Part shown: piece by piece, positions 1 through 9,495 of the stretch | Position numbering within the stretch: the stretch's first letter is position 1 | How the letters are laid out: the number at the start of each line of letters is the position of its first letter | Assembly: GCA_013368325.1 (NCBI GenBank) | Contig: JAACJK010000163.1 | Location: 1,116,001 to 1,180,000 of the forward strand | DNA: 64,000 nucleotides | Source of the DNA: Ephemerocybe angulata | Taxonomy: Eukaryota; Basidiomycota; Agaricomycetes; Agaricales; Psathyrellaceae | Reading direction: 5' to 3' | Translations under genes and position numbers: made by a program | Notes under the pieces: generated by a model | Databases searched by the model: none | What the model saw: the letters and a program-made list of their open reading frames with translations, nothing else | Told to the model about the DNA's origin: nothing

Positions 1-935
1 GCCGACCCGTCTTCTACGACCAGGTTGCCCAGCTCGAGCGCGCCATTGCGACGACGGGTGCCGCCCTCCGACGCGCACAGCTCCTCCCCCTCCCCGCCTT
101 CGCCAAAGCCAGCCTTCCCCCGCCCCAGAACGTCTGGCAGTCCAAGGAGGAACTTGGGGAGACCTTCAAGACCAAAATTAACCTCACCCGATACCGCAAG
201 ATCACCACCCTCCTCAATGAGCTGAGCGAGTTCCACCGCATTGCGAACGCCGCGGGCGTCGCCGACATTTCGCAGAAAATCCACGCTGTGGTGTCGCTGT
301 TCGAGAGTGACAAGAAGGAGGCGTATCTCGCGAGGGGGAAGAAGAAGCCTGTGGTGCTGGACGCGTATGGCAGGTCGTATACTCTCGGAAAGCGGAAGAC
401 GAGCTCTGCGAGAGTGTGGATGATCCCGGTGCAGGCCCCCGAGCCCACCACCGTCCCCGAAGGCGCCCAGTCGAAGAAGTCAACACCCCCAACTGTCCCA
501 ATGACTACTATCCTTGTCAACAACCTTCCCCTGAACGAGTTCTTCCCCCTGCCAGCAGACAGGGAGCGGGTTACACGGCCCCTCAAGGTCGCGGGGCTGC
601 TGGGCAAGTTCAATGTGTTCGCTATCGTCCGAAGTGGTGGGACTACGGGGCAATCCGGTGCACTCGCCCATGGTATCTCCAAAGGTATTGTCGCACACGA
701 GCCCGCACTGGAAGTCCTCTTCAAGAAAGGTACGCTGTATTCATTGTATCTTGGGAAGGGCTCTGCTCATACTTTTACCGCCTCCCAGCCAAACTCACTC
801 GCCGTGATCCTCGTATGGTCGAACGTAAAAAGACTGGACTCGCCAAGGCTCGCAAGGCCGTACGTTGCTTTCCCTCTCGCTGCGTTCCAGGATACTTACT
901 TGTCTTCCTCGCAGTATACCTGGGTCAAGCGTTAG
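1..935 (+). CDS. MRPS9: Mitochondrial small-subunit ribosomal protein uS9m (3' part)
   Basis: This is the C-terminal part of bacterial-type ribosomal protein S9, acting in the mitochondrial small subunit. Its 5' end lies before the window. The open frame starts at base 3, and exons are 1-729, 789-859 and 915-935, with introns of 59 and 55 nt. The S9 core opens with the signature GRSYTLGKRKTSSARVWM near base 370 and continues with the glycine-rich GGTTGQSGALAHGISKGI stretch near base 640. After the first intron comes RRDPRMVERKKTGLAKARKA, and a tiny last exon gives the family's basic end YTWVKR. That tail normally reaches into the decoding centre. The long charged N-terminal extension before the S9 domain is normal for fungal mitochondrial forms. 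Identification is firm; only the start is unknown. Confidence 0.93.
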   Translation, partial: RPVFYDQVAQLERAIATTGAALRRAQLLPLPAFAKASLPPPQNVWQSKEELGETFKTKINLTRYRKITTLLNELSEFHRIANAAGVADISQKIHAVVSLFESDKKEAYLARGKKKPVVLDAYGRSYTLGKRKTSSARVWMIPVQAPEPTTVPEGAQSKKSTPPTVPMTTILVNNLPLNEFFPLPADRERVTRPLKVAGLLGKFNVFAIVRSGGTTGQSGALAHGISKGIVAHEPALEVLFKKGTLYSLYLGKGSAHTFTASQPNSLAVILVWSNVKRLDSPRLARPYVAFPLAAFQDTYLSSSQYTWVKR

Positions 936-1227
936 TTCGTCGACATTACTACTACGGGCGGAGCAACACCCTTCACATCGACCTAGTTTTCCACTCTGCA
1001 TCAATAGAGTTACCCATTACACGCATGCTAATAATATTTCTACTAACCAAAACCTGCCTGCTACACCCAATGAGTGGCGTGCCTGTCTCTCAAACTTTCC
1101 AGGATGAAGATATCGATTCATTCAACATAAGAACAGCAAAATCAAATTGAAGAAAGCGTCGAGGTATGTATAGAGAGCGGAAGGGAATAAATAGGAGAGA
1201 GGGGTATAACTCTTCCTTCGCGAGCAT

Positions 1228-2337
1228 TCAGGTGCTATTACCACCCCGATTGGCTGGATACGCTTGTACTATCTCCAGGACTCGTCCATCGACCTTGGAA
1301 AGCTCGAGCACGAGGTCGTTCTATGCCAGGAAGTCAACCTCCTTCCCAGCACTCAAAACCTGAAGAAACGGATCTCACCCAGAGCTTGTCCCTCCTTTTC
1401 TTTCCTTCCTCTCCTAGAACATAGTCACCAGGCTCATCCGCTTTGTGCAGATTAATGTATGCCCCCCGCAGCGTGTCAATCTTCTCCTCGCCTCCGACCG
1501 CGGCATAGACAAGCTGGCGAGCGCCTTTTTCGGTTGAGCGCCCCAGAATGGCCTTCGCGATCCTGTCTGCTTGCGCCTGGGCAGCGCTGGCGTTTCTGGC
1601 TAGATCGGAGTAGCAGTATCCCGGGGTGACCGTGTTTACGACCACGGGTGTCTCCTTCAGTAGCTCTGATAGGGATAGGGTGAAGAAGACGTTCAAAACT
1701 GGATGAGGTCGGTGAGTGCCACTGCGAAGCACCGTGAAGATATGGGCTCACGCTTTGTCTCAGAGTAGCGTGTGGCGCCTGGCATGATACTATCGCGGAG
1801 GGCGGAGATGTGTTAGCCGTCTATTTTTTCAAGTTTAAGGGGTTGGCTGGGACATACGCTGCACAGTATTCCCTGGAGTTGAGATGTTCGAAGGCGGACT
1901 GCCCTTCGTCGTAGGCCCTCTCGGGCAACGACACGTTGTAGTGCAGCTCGCTGGACACAACGACGATTCGAGGTCTAGCACCAGGGTACTTCATCGAAGT
2001 CTCGACGAGGCGAGGCGCCAGTCTCAAGCAGAGGAGTGACGTCGAGAGGTTGTTCACTTGAAGTCTGCGATGGAAAGAATACTGGTTAGATTTTGCTCCA
2101 CTACTGCTCTTGTGTTGCCGCAGCTTACGATTCCTCCCACCCATCTTCGGTGGGTCTGTACTTGTCGAGTCCCACACCTGCATTCGCAAGGAGGATGTCA
2201 AGCCTGCCGCCTTCTTTCTCGAGCCTATCCGCAAACGCGACGACAGAAGAGAATTTCGAGAGGTCCACCTGCCAAACCTCGGCTCGGCCGAACCCCGTCG
2301 CCTCCCTTATAGCGTATGATAAATGAGTTCGATTCAT
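1228..2337 (-). pseudogene. SDR copy A, 5'-truncated short-chain dehydrogenase
   Basis: This is a close copy of the SDR gene at 4473-5838. Exons are 2129-~2320, 1858-2064, 1752-1789, 1379-1698 and 1228-1320, matching copy B in lengths (207, 38, 320 and 93 nt) and phases. It keeps the LLANAGVGLDKYR and LQVNNLSTSLLCLRL segments, the catalytic YSETK and the C-terminal ELSKVDGRVLEIVQ. It lacks the first exon with the dinucleotide-binding GxxxGxG turn. The splice acceptor that precedes exon 2 in copy B (ccag) reads acgc here, and similarity ends there. An in-frame ATG at 2337 would give a 288-residue protein without the Rossmann start, probably inactive. No stop or frameshift appears in the remaining exons, so the loss looks recent. 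A truncated but expressed protein cannot be excluded. Confidence 0.8.
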
Positions 2338-2383
2338 TACATAATATGTAAGTCTCAAGTTACTATCTATCTCATACACCACC

Positions 2384-3576
2384 ATGTCCAAGCTGCCAAA
2401 TTCTCTTTCCAAGGAACTAAAGTCTAACTCTAAATTGGCCTCCGCATATACTGCAATTCTTGATATCGAGCGCGACATCAAAGATGAAAAGAACTTGATA
2501 TTCTGCCGCATCCTTGGGTATCTTCTGGAATGTGCACCTGGTGGGAAGGCCAGATCCCTCGTCGCGTCAGAAATTCTTGGCTGTAACGGCGACATTGCTA
2601 TGATACTGGCAATTGGGGCCTGGTACTTTGAACACCTGGACCGTTCGTGTGAGTTCATTCTCGCTCAGCTGAACCTCCACAACTCATTTTTCCACTCTAT
2701 ATCCTTCATCATATAGTCAAGTACACACAGCGCAAAGAGGACTCAATCAAAGGTTTCTCTCAATGCTCGGCTGAGCTAGACGAAGATTTGTCTTCTCCGG
2801 ACGAGTATCTTGCTTCCCATTCTGCAGCGGAAGACCAAGTACGTACATTTGGCCCTTCGCCTTGGCGAGGATACGTTTGACCGCCCTGAACCCTAGGTTA
2901 AAATCAGAGATGACGACCACTGCTTGCTGACGGGTAGCCCTGACCTTTGGCGTTGGGTAAAGGACCCCGATTTTCAGGAGAGAACAAAAGATTGGATTCC
3001 TCCGCTTTATACAACCCATGGGTGTCATATATTGAATCATGTAGCTGAAAGTAGCGGAGTAAGTTCCACAAGCTCCGCCCGTCTGTCTGCGCCTGGCTGA
3101 TTATTTGGCGCAAATTATATCAGGACGACTATAGTCCCTCGGCAATCTGGGACGTCATTACACGACTTGACTGCCAGAGCGCGCTCGAGGAGTTGCAAGG
3201 TTCTCAGGTTCACCGCCTGGAGAATATGATGACGCTGTCCAGTATCGCTTATACGCTCTTCACCAACTTGATGGTCTGGCTCGTCCCCGTGGTTCGTCAC
3301 CTTCCTCGAAGCATCCCATCTTTTTGCTCAATAATTCATGTGAACCCCATCATTCAGCCGGGGGAGCCAAATACTTATCTTGTGGAGAACGATTACCCAG
3401 GTTTAGAGTCCGCCGGTATACGACTTCGCGAAAAGGTGGTGTTTACAAGTCGGGATCTGGAGAAGTATCCCGTTCCATCTCCTAGGTATCTCGAGATACA
3501 TGAAGCGCTTGCGAAAGTGGCAAATCTTTCGGGTGCCAGACATTATATCCAGGACGAGTTACTCCCCCGTTTCTAG
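2384..3576 (+). CDS. HNH_2-type nuclease-domain protein (basidiomycete family)
   Basis: This belongs to a large basidiomycete family of proteins with a C-terminal HNH_2 domain, of unknown cellular role. Exons are 2384-2648, 2717-2838, 2897-3058, 3124-3288 and 3358-3576. Introns are 68, 58, 65 and 69 nt, and the last is in frame, so it could be retained. The N-terminal alpha-helical part contains SAYTAILDIERDIKDEKN and LLECAPGGKARSLVASEIL. The HNH core reads VKIRDDDHCLLTGS, then THGCHILNHVAE, then GSQVHRLENMMTL, the order expected for the family. The C-terminus AKVANLSGARHYI is also typical. Upstream sequence is the antisense of truncated SDR copy A, so any promoter lies in or against that relic. 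Whether it cuts DNA is not known from sequence. The reading frame is complete and free of stops. Confidence 0.78.
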
Positions 3577-4472
3577 CATGGCCACCTTCCTGACCATTGA
3601 GGCTTCCGTGGTTCCATCCTCCCTGCCAGAGCCATTCCAGAGTGGAACCGCAACTAGGTCATACCTACCTACCTACTTACCTGAAGCCTGAATTCGTTGT
3701 TCAGTTTCTCAATGATGTACGTACATATAAACGTTGACAATGAGATATTGTCAAACTGGTCCTGTCATACGAAGGGACACATACGAGTAAGAAATCGGTA
3801 TTTGATCGGTATGGGAATGGGTGTTATGTTAGGAAGGGGCCTACTATATTACTAACTAGATAAATGGTATTACTATCACATACGACCGCCGCCCAAGGCC
3901 CGGTATATTACCAACACGTCAAGAAAGCTAGAGTCTATGTGGATGATTAAAAGGTATCGATGCATTCAACAAAGCACGACTGTGCTATGTGCCGGAGCTC
4001 GGTACTATCACTATTCGCACCTTCCGACTCGTCTTTGCTGAACGAGGACGAGTTCGGATCTATCGTCCACTGTGGCACATCATCACTCTTCCCTGTAAAA
4101 TTAATACTCTCACTGCGCGTTTGCGGGCTGGAGGGCGAGGGCACCTGTGCTAAAGTAGCTCCCGAGTTATTTTTTGCGGGGGTTACTGTATAAACGCAAT
4201 CGCGACGCGACTGGGACGCGCTGATCATGACCAACAGGGGCATCAAATTTCCCATATTGAGGCAATGGACGAAGTTGGAATCATGGGAAGCTCGGAAGCG
4301 ACAGTCCTTCCAGTCTCCCTCGTACGTACAAAAAGCCTTATGCTAAGAGGCTGCCATTGAGTCCATACCCAAATGCATGCTCAGATGATAGTAGTCAAAC
4401 TGAAGAAGGGTGATTTAGAGACTGGGGAATAAATAGCAGGTGGGTATGAAATCTCCCTCTTCGCGATAACAA
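3577..4472. other. Intergenic stretch between the HNH gene and SDR copy B
   Basis: No recognised gene is present. A 102-residue frame on the minus strand (3947-4255), rich in Ser, Asp and Asn and starting MGNLMPLLVMISASQ, has no family I know. The opposite strand is open over much of the same span, so I do not call it a gene. The end of the stretch (about 4425-4472) resembles the sequence downstream of SDR copy A (about 1180-1227). The SDR duplication therefore included some 3' flank. Confidence 0.5.
3660..3683 (+). repeat. Short (CTAC)n microsatellite
   Basis: Four to five near-perfect copies of a ctac/ctta tetranucleotide follow the HNH gene. They lie about 85 nt past its stop codon, in what is probably the 3' untranslated region. 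Confidence 0.7.
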
Positions 4473-5838
4473 TTAGGTGCTCTTAGCACCTCGATTGGCT
4501 GAATACTCTTGCACTATCTCCAGGACCCGTCCATCGACCTTGGAAAGCTCGAGAATGAGGTCTTTCTATGCCAGGATATCTGCCTTCTCAGCAGCACTCA
4601 GAAAATGAAAGAAATAGACTCACCCAGAGCTTATCCCCTCTTTTCTTTCCCTCCTCTCCCAGAACATAGTCATCAGGCTCATCCGCCCTGTGCAGGTTAA
4701 CAAACGCGCCCCGCAGCGTGTCTACCTTTTCCTCGCCTCCGACGGCGGCGTAGACAAGTTGGCGAGCACCTTTCTCAGTCGAGCGCGCTAGAATGGCTTT
4801 CGCGATCCTGTCTGCTAGTGCCTGAACAGCGCTGGCGTTTCTGGCCAGATCAGAATAGCAGTAGCCTGGGGTGACTGTGTTTACAACTACGGGAGTGTCC
4901 TTGAGCAGCTCCGATAGGGACAGGGTGAAGAAGACGTTCAAAACTGGATGGGATCGGTGAGTGCGGTTAGGAAGCACCGTGAAAATATGGGCTCACGCTT
5001 TGTCTCAGCGTAGCGTGTGGCGCCTGGCATGATGCTGGCGCGGAGGGCAGAAATGTGTTAGCCGTGTTTTTTTCAATTCACCTTGAAGGGTTGGAACTTA
5101 CGCTGCGCAGTATTCTCTAGAGCTGAGAACTTGGAAGGAGGATTCCTGCCCGTCGTCGTACACCTTCTCGGGGAACGACACGCCGTAGTGCATCTCGCTG
5201 GACACAACGACGATTCGGGGTCGGGTACCGTACTTCATCGACGTCTCGACGAGGCGAGGTGCCAGTCTCAAGCAAAGGAGCGACGTTGAGAGGTTGTTCA
5301 CTTGAAGTCTGCGATGGAAAGGATACTGATTAGGCTTGGCTCCTCGACTACTTTTGTGTTGTTGTGGCTCACGATTCCTCCCACCCATCTTCGGTGGATC
5401 TATACTTGTCGAGGCCCACGCCTGCATTTGCCAGGAGGACGTCGAGCCTGCCGCACTCCCTTTCAAATCTATCCGCAAACGCGATGACAGAAGACAACTT
5501 CGAGAGGTCCACCTGCCAAACCTCGGCTCGGCCGAACCCCGTCGCCTGTTTTATACCTGGTAACCCGTTTTGTTTTAGCAGTGGAGCGAGGAAATAAGGA
5601 CGGTAGAATTAGGAGAGTCGGAAAACCTACCGTCCACGGCCGCCTTTCCCTTCTCCTCACTTCGACAGGCGAGAATGAGTTTCCCTGGGTTCATGCGCGC
5701 GAGGTGCTTGGACGCTTCGAAGCCGAGGCCGGTGTTGGCGCCGACAACGATGACGATTTTGCCTGTGAGGTCTGCCTGGGCGACGGGGGGCACCTTGGTG
5801 TACTGGTCGCGGATGGCGGAAATGAATGATTTCTTCAT
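4473..5838 (-). CDS. Short-chain dehydrogenase/reductase, copy B (complete)
   Basis: This is a classical-type NAD(P)-dependent SDR of 349 residues, of the retinol-dehydrogenase/WW-oxidoreductase-like type common in basidiomycetes. Exons are 5631-5838, 5373-5556, 5102-5308, 4997-5034, 4624-4943 and 4473-4565, summing to exactly 350 codons. The first exon holds the cofactor-binding turn VVGANTGLGFEASKHLA (around residues 30-47) and ACRSEEKGKAA. It is followed by VWQVDLSKL, the LLANAGVG segment, a catalytic Ser in VVVSSEMHY and the catalytic YAETK. The usual TG of TGxxxGxG is replaced by VG, a conservative variation. The substrate cannot be inferred. It is the intact partner of copy A, about 3.2 kb away on the same strand. 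Confidence 0.88.
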
Positions 5839-7133
5839 GCTGGGAGTGGTAAAAGGTCCTGCGCCAGTATGGATTTGTTGCTGAGCTTAAGTAAGAGAAA
5901 ACAGTCGAGGTTTCTTGAGGTTTTATAGTACTGCCAGTGCCAGGCAATCTACGCGTATATTCTTAGATAGCAGGATTGTACATTACAGAGACTCGGAATT
6001 TATGTGACTGTCGTGTGTAGAGTATAGACTATGGAGTGCAATAATAGTGACCAAGGGAGGAGACTTCAAGCTTCAACCAGGTGCTGCGATGGTCTGTAGA
6101 TGCCAAGGCGCAAGGTGGTGCATACTATCGCCTAAAGCTAACCCTAGATGAGACTGGAAAGAACTGCCTGTTCGCGTATAGATGAGGGTGCGCACAGAAG
6201 TACCGACGGCAGACCCTGGGATCCAAGCTTATAGTCTTCCATGGAGGGGGTGGCCTTCCGTTCGCCAGTATGGTTGGCGTCTATTAGCATATCGGCTGCG
6301 GTGGGAAGGCGCGCAGTCCGGGAGATCGGATGCTGCTAAGGAAATCCCAAGGAGACGCGTATGCCTCAAGCCGAGGGCGTGCGAGATCTGGGATGTTGGC
6401 TCGTGTAGACAAATAACGGGCGCCTAATACTACTAACATCGCTCGCTATTGCCAGTGGAATGTCAACGCATTTGCCACAGACTTCATTAGAAAGAGAGCG
6501 GCATTTGAGAGTGGCGTGGGGATGATCATGAGAAGGCGAGGGCCCATGTATTACATATCTCGTGACCCACGAGCTTAATTCTGCGGGACTCGGGACGCGA
6601 ATCGACACCGAACCCGTCGGAGCGTACCTGGCATGCCCTCTGCGATCCGAGGTTTCGAGTACAAAATGCAGATAGAAGCCATACAAGCATCTGTCAGAGA
6701 GCCCTGGTGTTCAGTCCCTTTAAAGACCCAAGAAAGACTGGCGACTCCAAGGCGACTCACTAAAATGCGCCCGCAAGCAGTGGCGGCGCCAATTGAGTTA
6801 AGCGCCCGCTAGTTAGACTGCGGGTAAAGATAGTAAGCGACATCAGCTCTGGCTTCATCCAAAAGAGTTCAGGAGGCAACAGGGGGTGTTATCATCAGGT
6901 TTCGCCAAGATCCAACTGTGATATGTGGTTTAGCTTCCTACTGGAACACCGATTCCAAGGTGGTATGATGTGTATAATACAACGAATGCAACCCCCTAGC
7001 CTCATTCAAGAAAAAATGGTACAGAGAAGGAGGCAAGGGTACAAACGATTAATACAGTCAAGGACGACATCTAGTAAAATATATTATATAAAGGATCAAC
7101 GGAGGTGCATGGGCGTCAAAAGAATGCAGGGTT
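5839..7133. other. Gene-free stretch between SDR copy B and TFB1
   Basis: Only short, mutually overlapping frames occur, with no domain, splice pattern or RNA gene I recognise. The first 200 bases are presumably the promoter of SDR copy B, and the last 100 bases are the TFB1 3' end. Confidence 0.5.
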
Positions 7134-9318
7134 TCATTTCCCTTTCCGCTGTGCAGCAGCGGCTTCTCGATTCATGTGGAAGGCAATCGCATGGTTTACG
7201 GCGTCCAGCGTTGGTTTCATTGCCTGCATAACCAAGCTTCAATGAGCGGCACGTTTATCAAAAGGCGTAACAATGGACTCACCACCTCGACTTTCGCACT
7301 ATCCACACCATGCGCTTGCGCCGTCATGATGATTGCCTGCACCTTCTCTGGGGTTTTGGAGAGATACCCAATCATCTTCGCAGCCTTCGCCGCCCTCTGT
7401 GCTGGGGTCGCCGATGCGGCCGTCTGTAGCTCTGGCGCCTGGGGAATTATAGACGACCAGTACTGTCGCAAGAACTCGTTCGCAGCTGTTTGGCAGCTTG
7501 TCATCTGTCTGAAAAGGCCAACAGGGATATCATCTACGGAGCGAACACGACTGTTCAGATCGAGGAAGGTTAAGAAATATTTGAACTGCATACTTTTCTT
7601 CGACCGCACGTCGAGGCGGGCAGCCACGTTTTGCGTCATGGAGCGTAATGCAGAGTCACCCGCTGTCCGCTCAATTTTAAGCTGCAGGATAACGGTAAGA
7701 AAGACAACGAAATTCATCAGCGCCGGATGTATAACGCACCCCACTCAGGTTCTTCTCCCATTCCCCCAGAGAATTTCGCGCTTCGAACACGAGTGCCCTT
7801 TCGTCCAAACTGTGGCCGTTCGCGGCAGGAGACTTGGAACTGCCGGACGTCCCTCCCTCAAAGTATCGTTGCCGATCCTGCATTTCCAGTATAATGCCGC
7901 TTGACGTATCGCCCTCGTCGAGGTCATCGATTACGATTTGGCTGTATTCCTAAGCCCGCGTCAGCATACAGAGGGAGAAAAGCAAAATAAATTCGCGTAC
8001 TTCTGCAGTATCCACTCTTCTCCGCTTCGTCGGTGGTAAGTCTCCCAAAGCTGAATTGAGCAGCCGTTCCGAGTGTTCATTGAACTTGCGGATGAGGGGT
8101 ATAGCTCCTTTCTGCCTTCCAGCTTGCATGGTAACGTCCCGCTCAACAGTAAGCTCTCCGTGGTCTTCATTGGTAGCACCCAAATCAAGGAAGAGGTCTG
8201 GTTTCTCTGGCCGTTCTCGTCTCGGTTCAACACCATCGTCATCCTTTTCCAGGTACTTGTCGAACACGGGATCGTCTTTCACTACATGTTGCGCCGCAGT
8301 GGACCGAATAGACGCTCGGTGCGCATTGAAGAGCTTCGACTGAAAGTAGCGTCCCCAAAAGTCCGCCTCCGACAACTGAGGGGGCGTCAGTATATGCCAG
8401 GACCCAGGATAAAGGGACCCACATTCTGAGGAACGTTCTCGTTATACGCCTTCGCCACCACCGGGTACTCGTCGAAAATGTCGTGCACGAGCTGAGGCGT
8501 AATTCGGATCTTGGTTTCCCCACCCTCCACCGTCTCCGGACGAGGGTCCACCAGCTGGCCCGACTTTCCTTTCCGCTGGCTTTCCGAAGCAGCCTGTGCA
8601 AGAATAAGATGCTAGAAAAGGGTTAGATCGAGCACAGCACGAAAAGGCAATGAGTGACGCACCTCTCGCCCGTCCCAGAACTCCGCCTCCGTGATTTGAC
8701 CGGTCATGACTAGGTCGCGATGCAGCCCGCCCAGCTCTGGGTTGTTCAAGAGCACCTTTTTGCGCAGTCGGAATTCAGCAGCGGGGTCGGTGCCCGCAAT
8801 CGCAGGGGTTCCCCTCCTGTCCGTCGCTGCCACCGACGCTGCCCGGGACGTAGAGATTAACGGTCGTGGGGTCGCTCCATTCGGTACCGGTGTGGGGGCC
8901 AAACTCGAGGCTTGAACAGCTTGTGGTACAGCTAACGGTGCAGGCTTCGGTTCTAAGGCCTTGTTTCGCGCGATGATAGCTGTGAGCGCTGTTTTGAACC
9001 GTTCCCGCTCCTGGTACGCGATGGGCTGGGGTTGCGTGAAAGTAAAGTTGTGCCCTGCATCGTTCCCTTGGAACGCGATCTTCAGCCGGACCTGGGGCGA
9101 GGAATCTTTGCTGCAAAACAGGGCTGCAGAGACGTTCAAGTCGGTTGTGCCAGACAGGAAAATGTAGACACGGGCTCACAGTTCGCCTCTGGGTATGCAA
9201 TGCGTATTGAGGGCGCCTTTTTACCATCCTGTGTCCATTGGAGGTGGGTGTCGGTGAGCTCAAGGAGACCGGGGAGCTTTTTGCAGGATGCTTTGGCGGT
9301 GCAGACAATAGTAGGCAT
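7134..9318 (-). CDS. TFB1: TFIIH core subunit p62/TFB1
   Basis: This is a core subunit of TFIIH, needed for RNA polymerase II initiation and nucleotide-excision repair. Its N-terminal PH domain binds activators and repair factors. Seven exons (9180-9318, 8663-9123, 8423-8611, 8001-8375, 7740-7949, 7283-7681, 7134-7223) sum to 621 codons, 620 residues. The start at 9318 gives MPTIVCTAKASCKKLPG, leading into the PH-like fold (LTDTHLQWTQDGKKAPSI). Two BSD domains follow. The first reads NNPELGGLHRDLVMTGQITE and ends AEFWDGRE; the second contains LSEADFWGRYFQSKLF. The C-terminal helical region contains KIERTAGDSALRSMTQNV and a basic, alanine-rich end. It lies tandem to DBP7, whose stop is only 177 bp upstream of this start, so its promoter is compact. 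Confidence 0.93.
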
Positions 9319-9495
9319 AGACCACCATAACGCCAATTGCAAGCCCTGCCTCTGTCTTGACTTGCCACTGGGCCTCACATTACGTAATCTCCCAACCGAA
9401 AGGCAAAACGAAGTCATACGGGATCTCAGGAATACCGAGCAAATCTAGCCATAGAAAATATATTGCGGCTTATCGCAGACGCGCAGTGTATGTCC

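Noticed and set aside
14..724. A 236-codon minus-strand open frame
   Set aside because: It is the antisense of the uS9m coding exon, whose conserved motifs are on the plus strand.
2384..2716. A free-standing 110-residue protein from the first HNH exon
   Set aside because: The last 22 residues come from reading into a 68-nt intron. Removing it continues the HNH_2 protein in phase.
3947..4255. Possible pheromone-like or small secreted protein on the minus strand
   Set aside because: The C-terminus does not fit a CaaX prenylation motif (the last Cys is five residues from the end) and the opposite strand is equally open.
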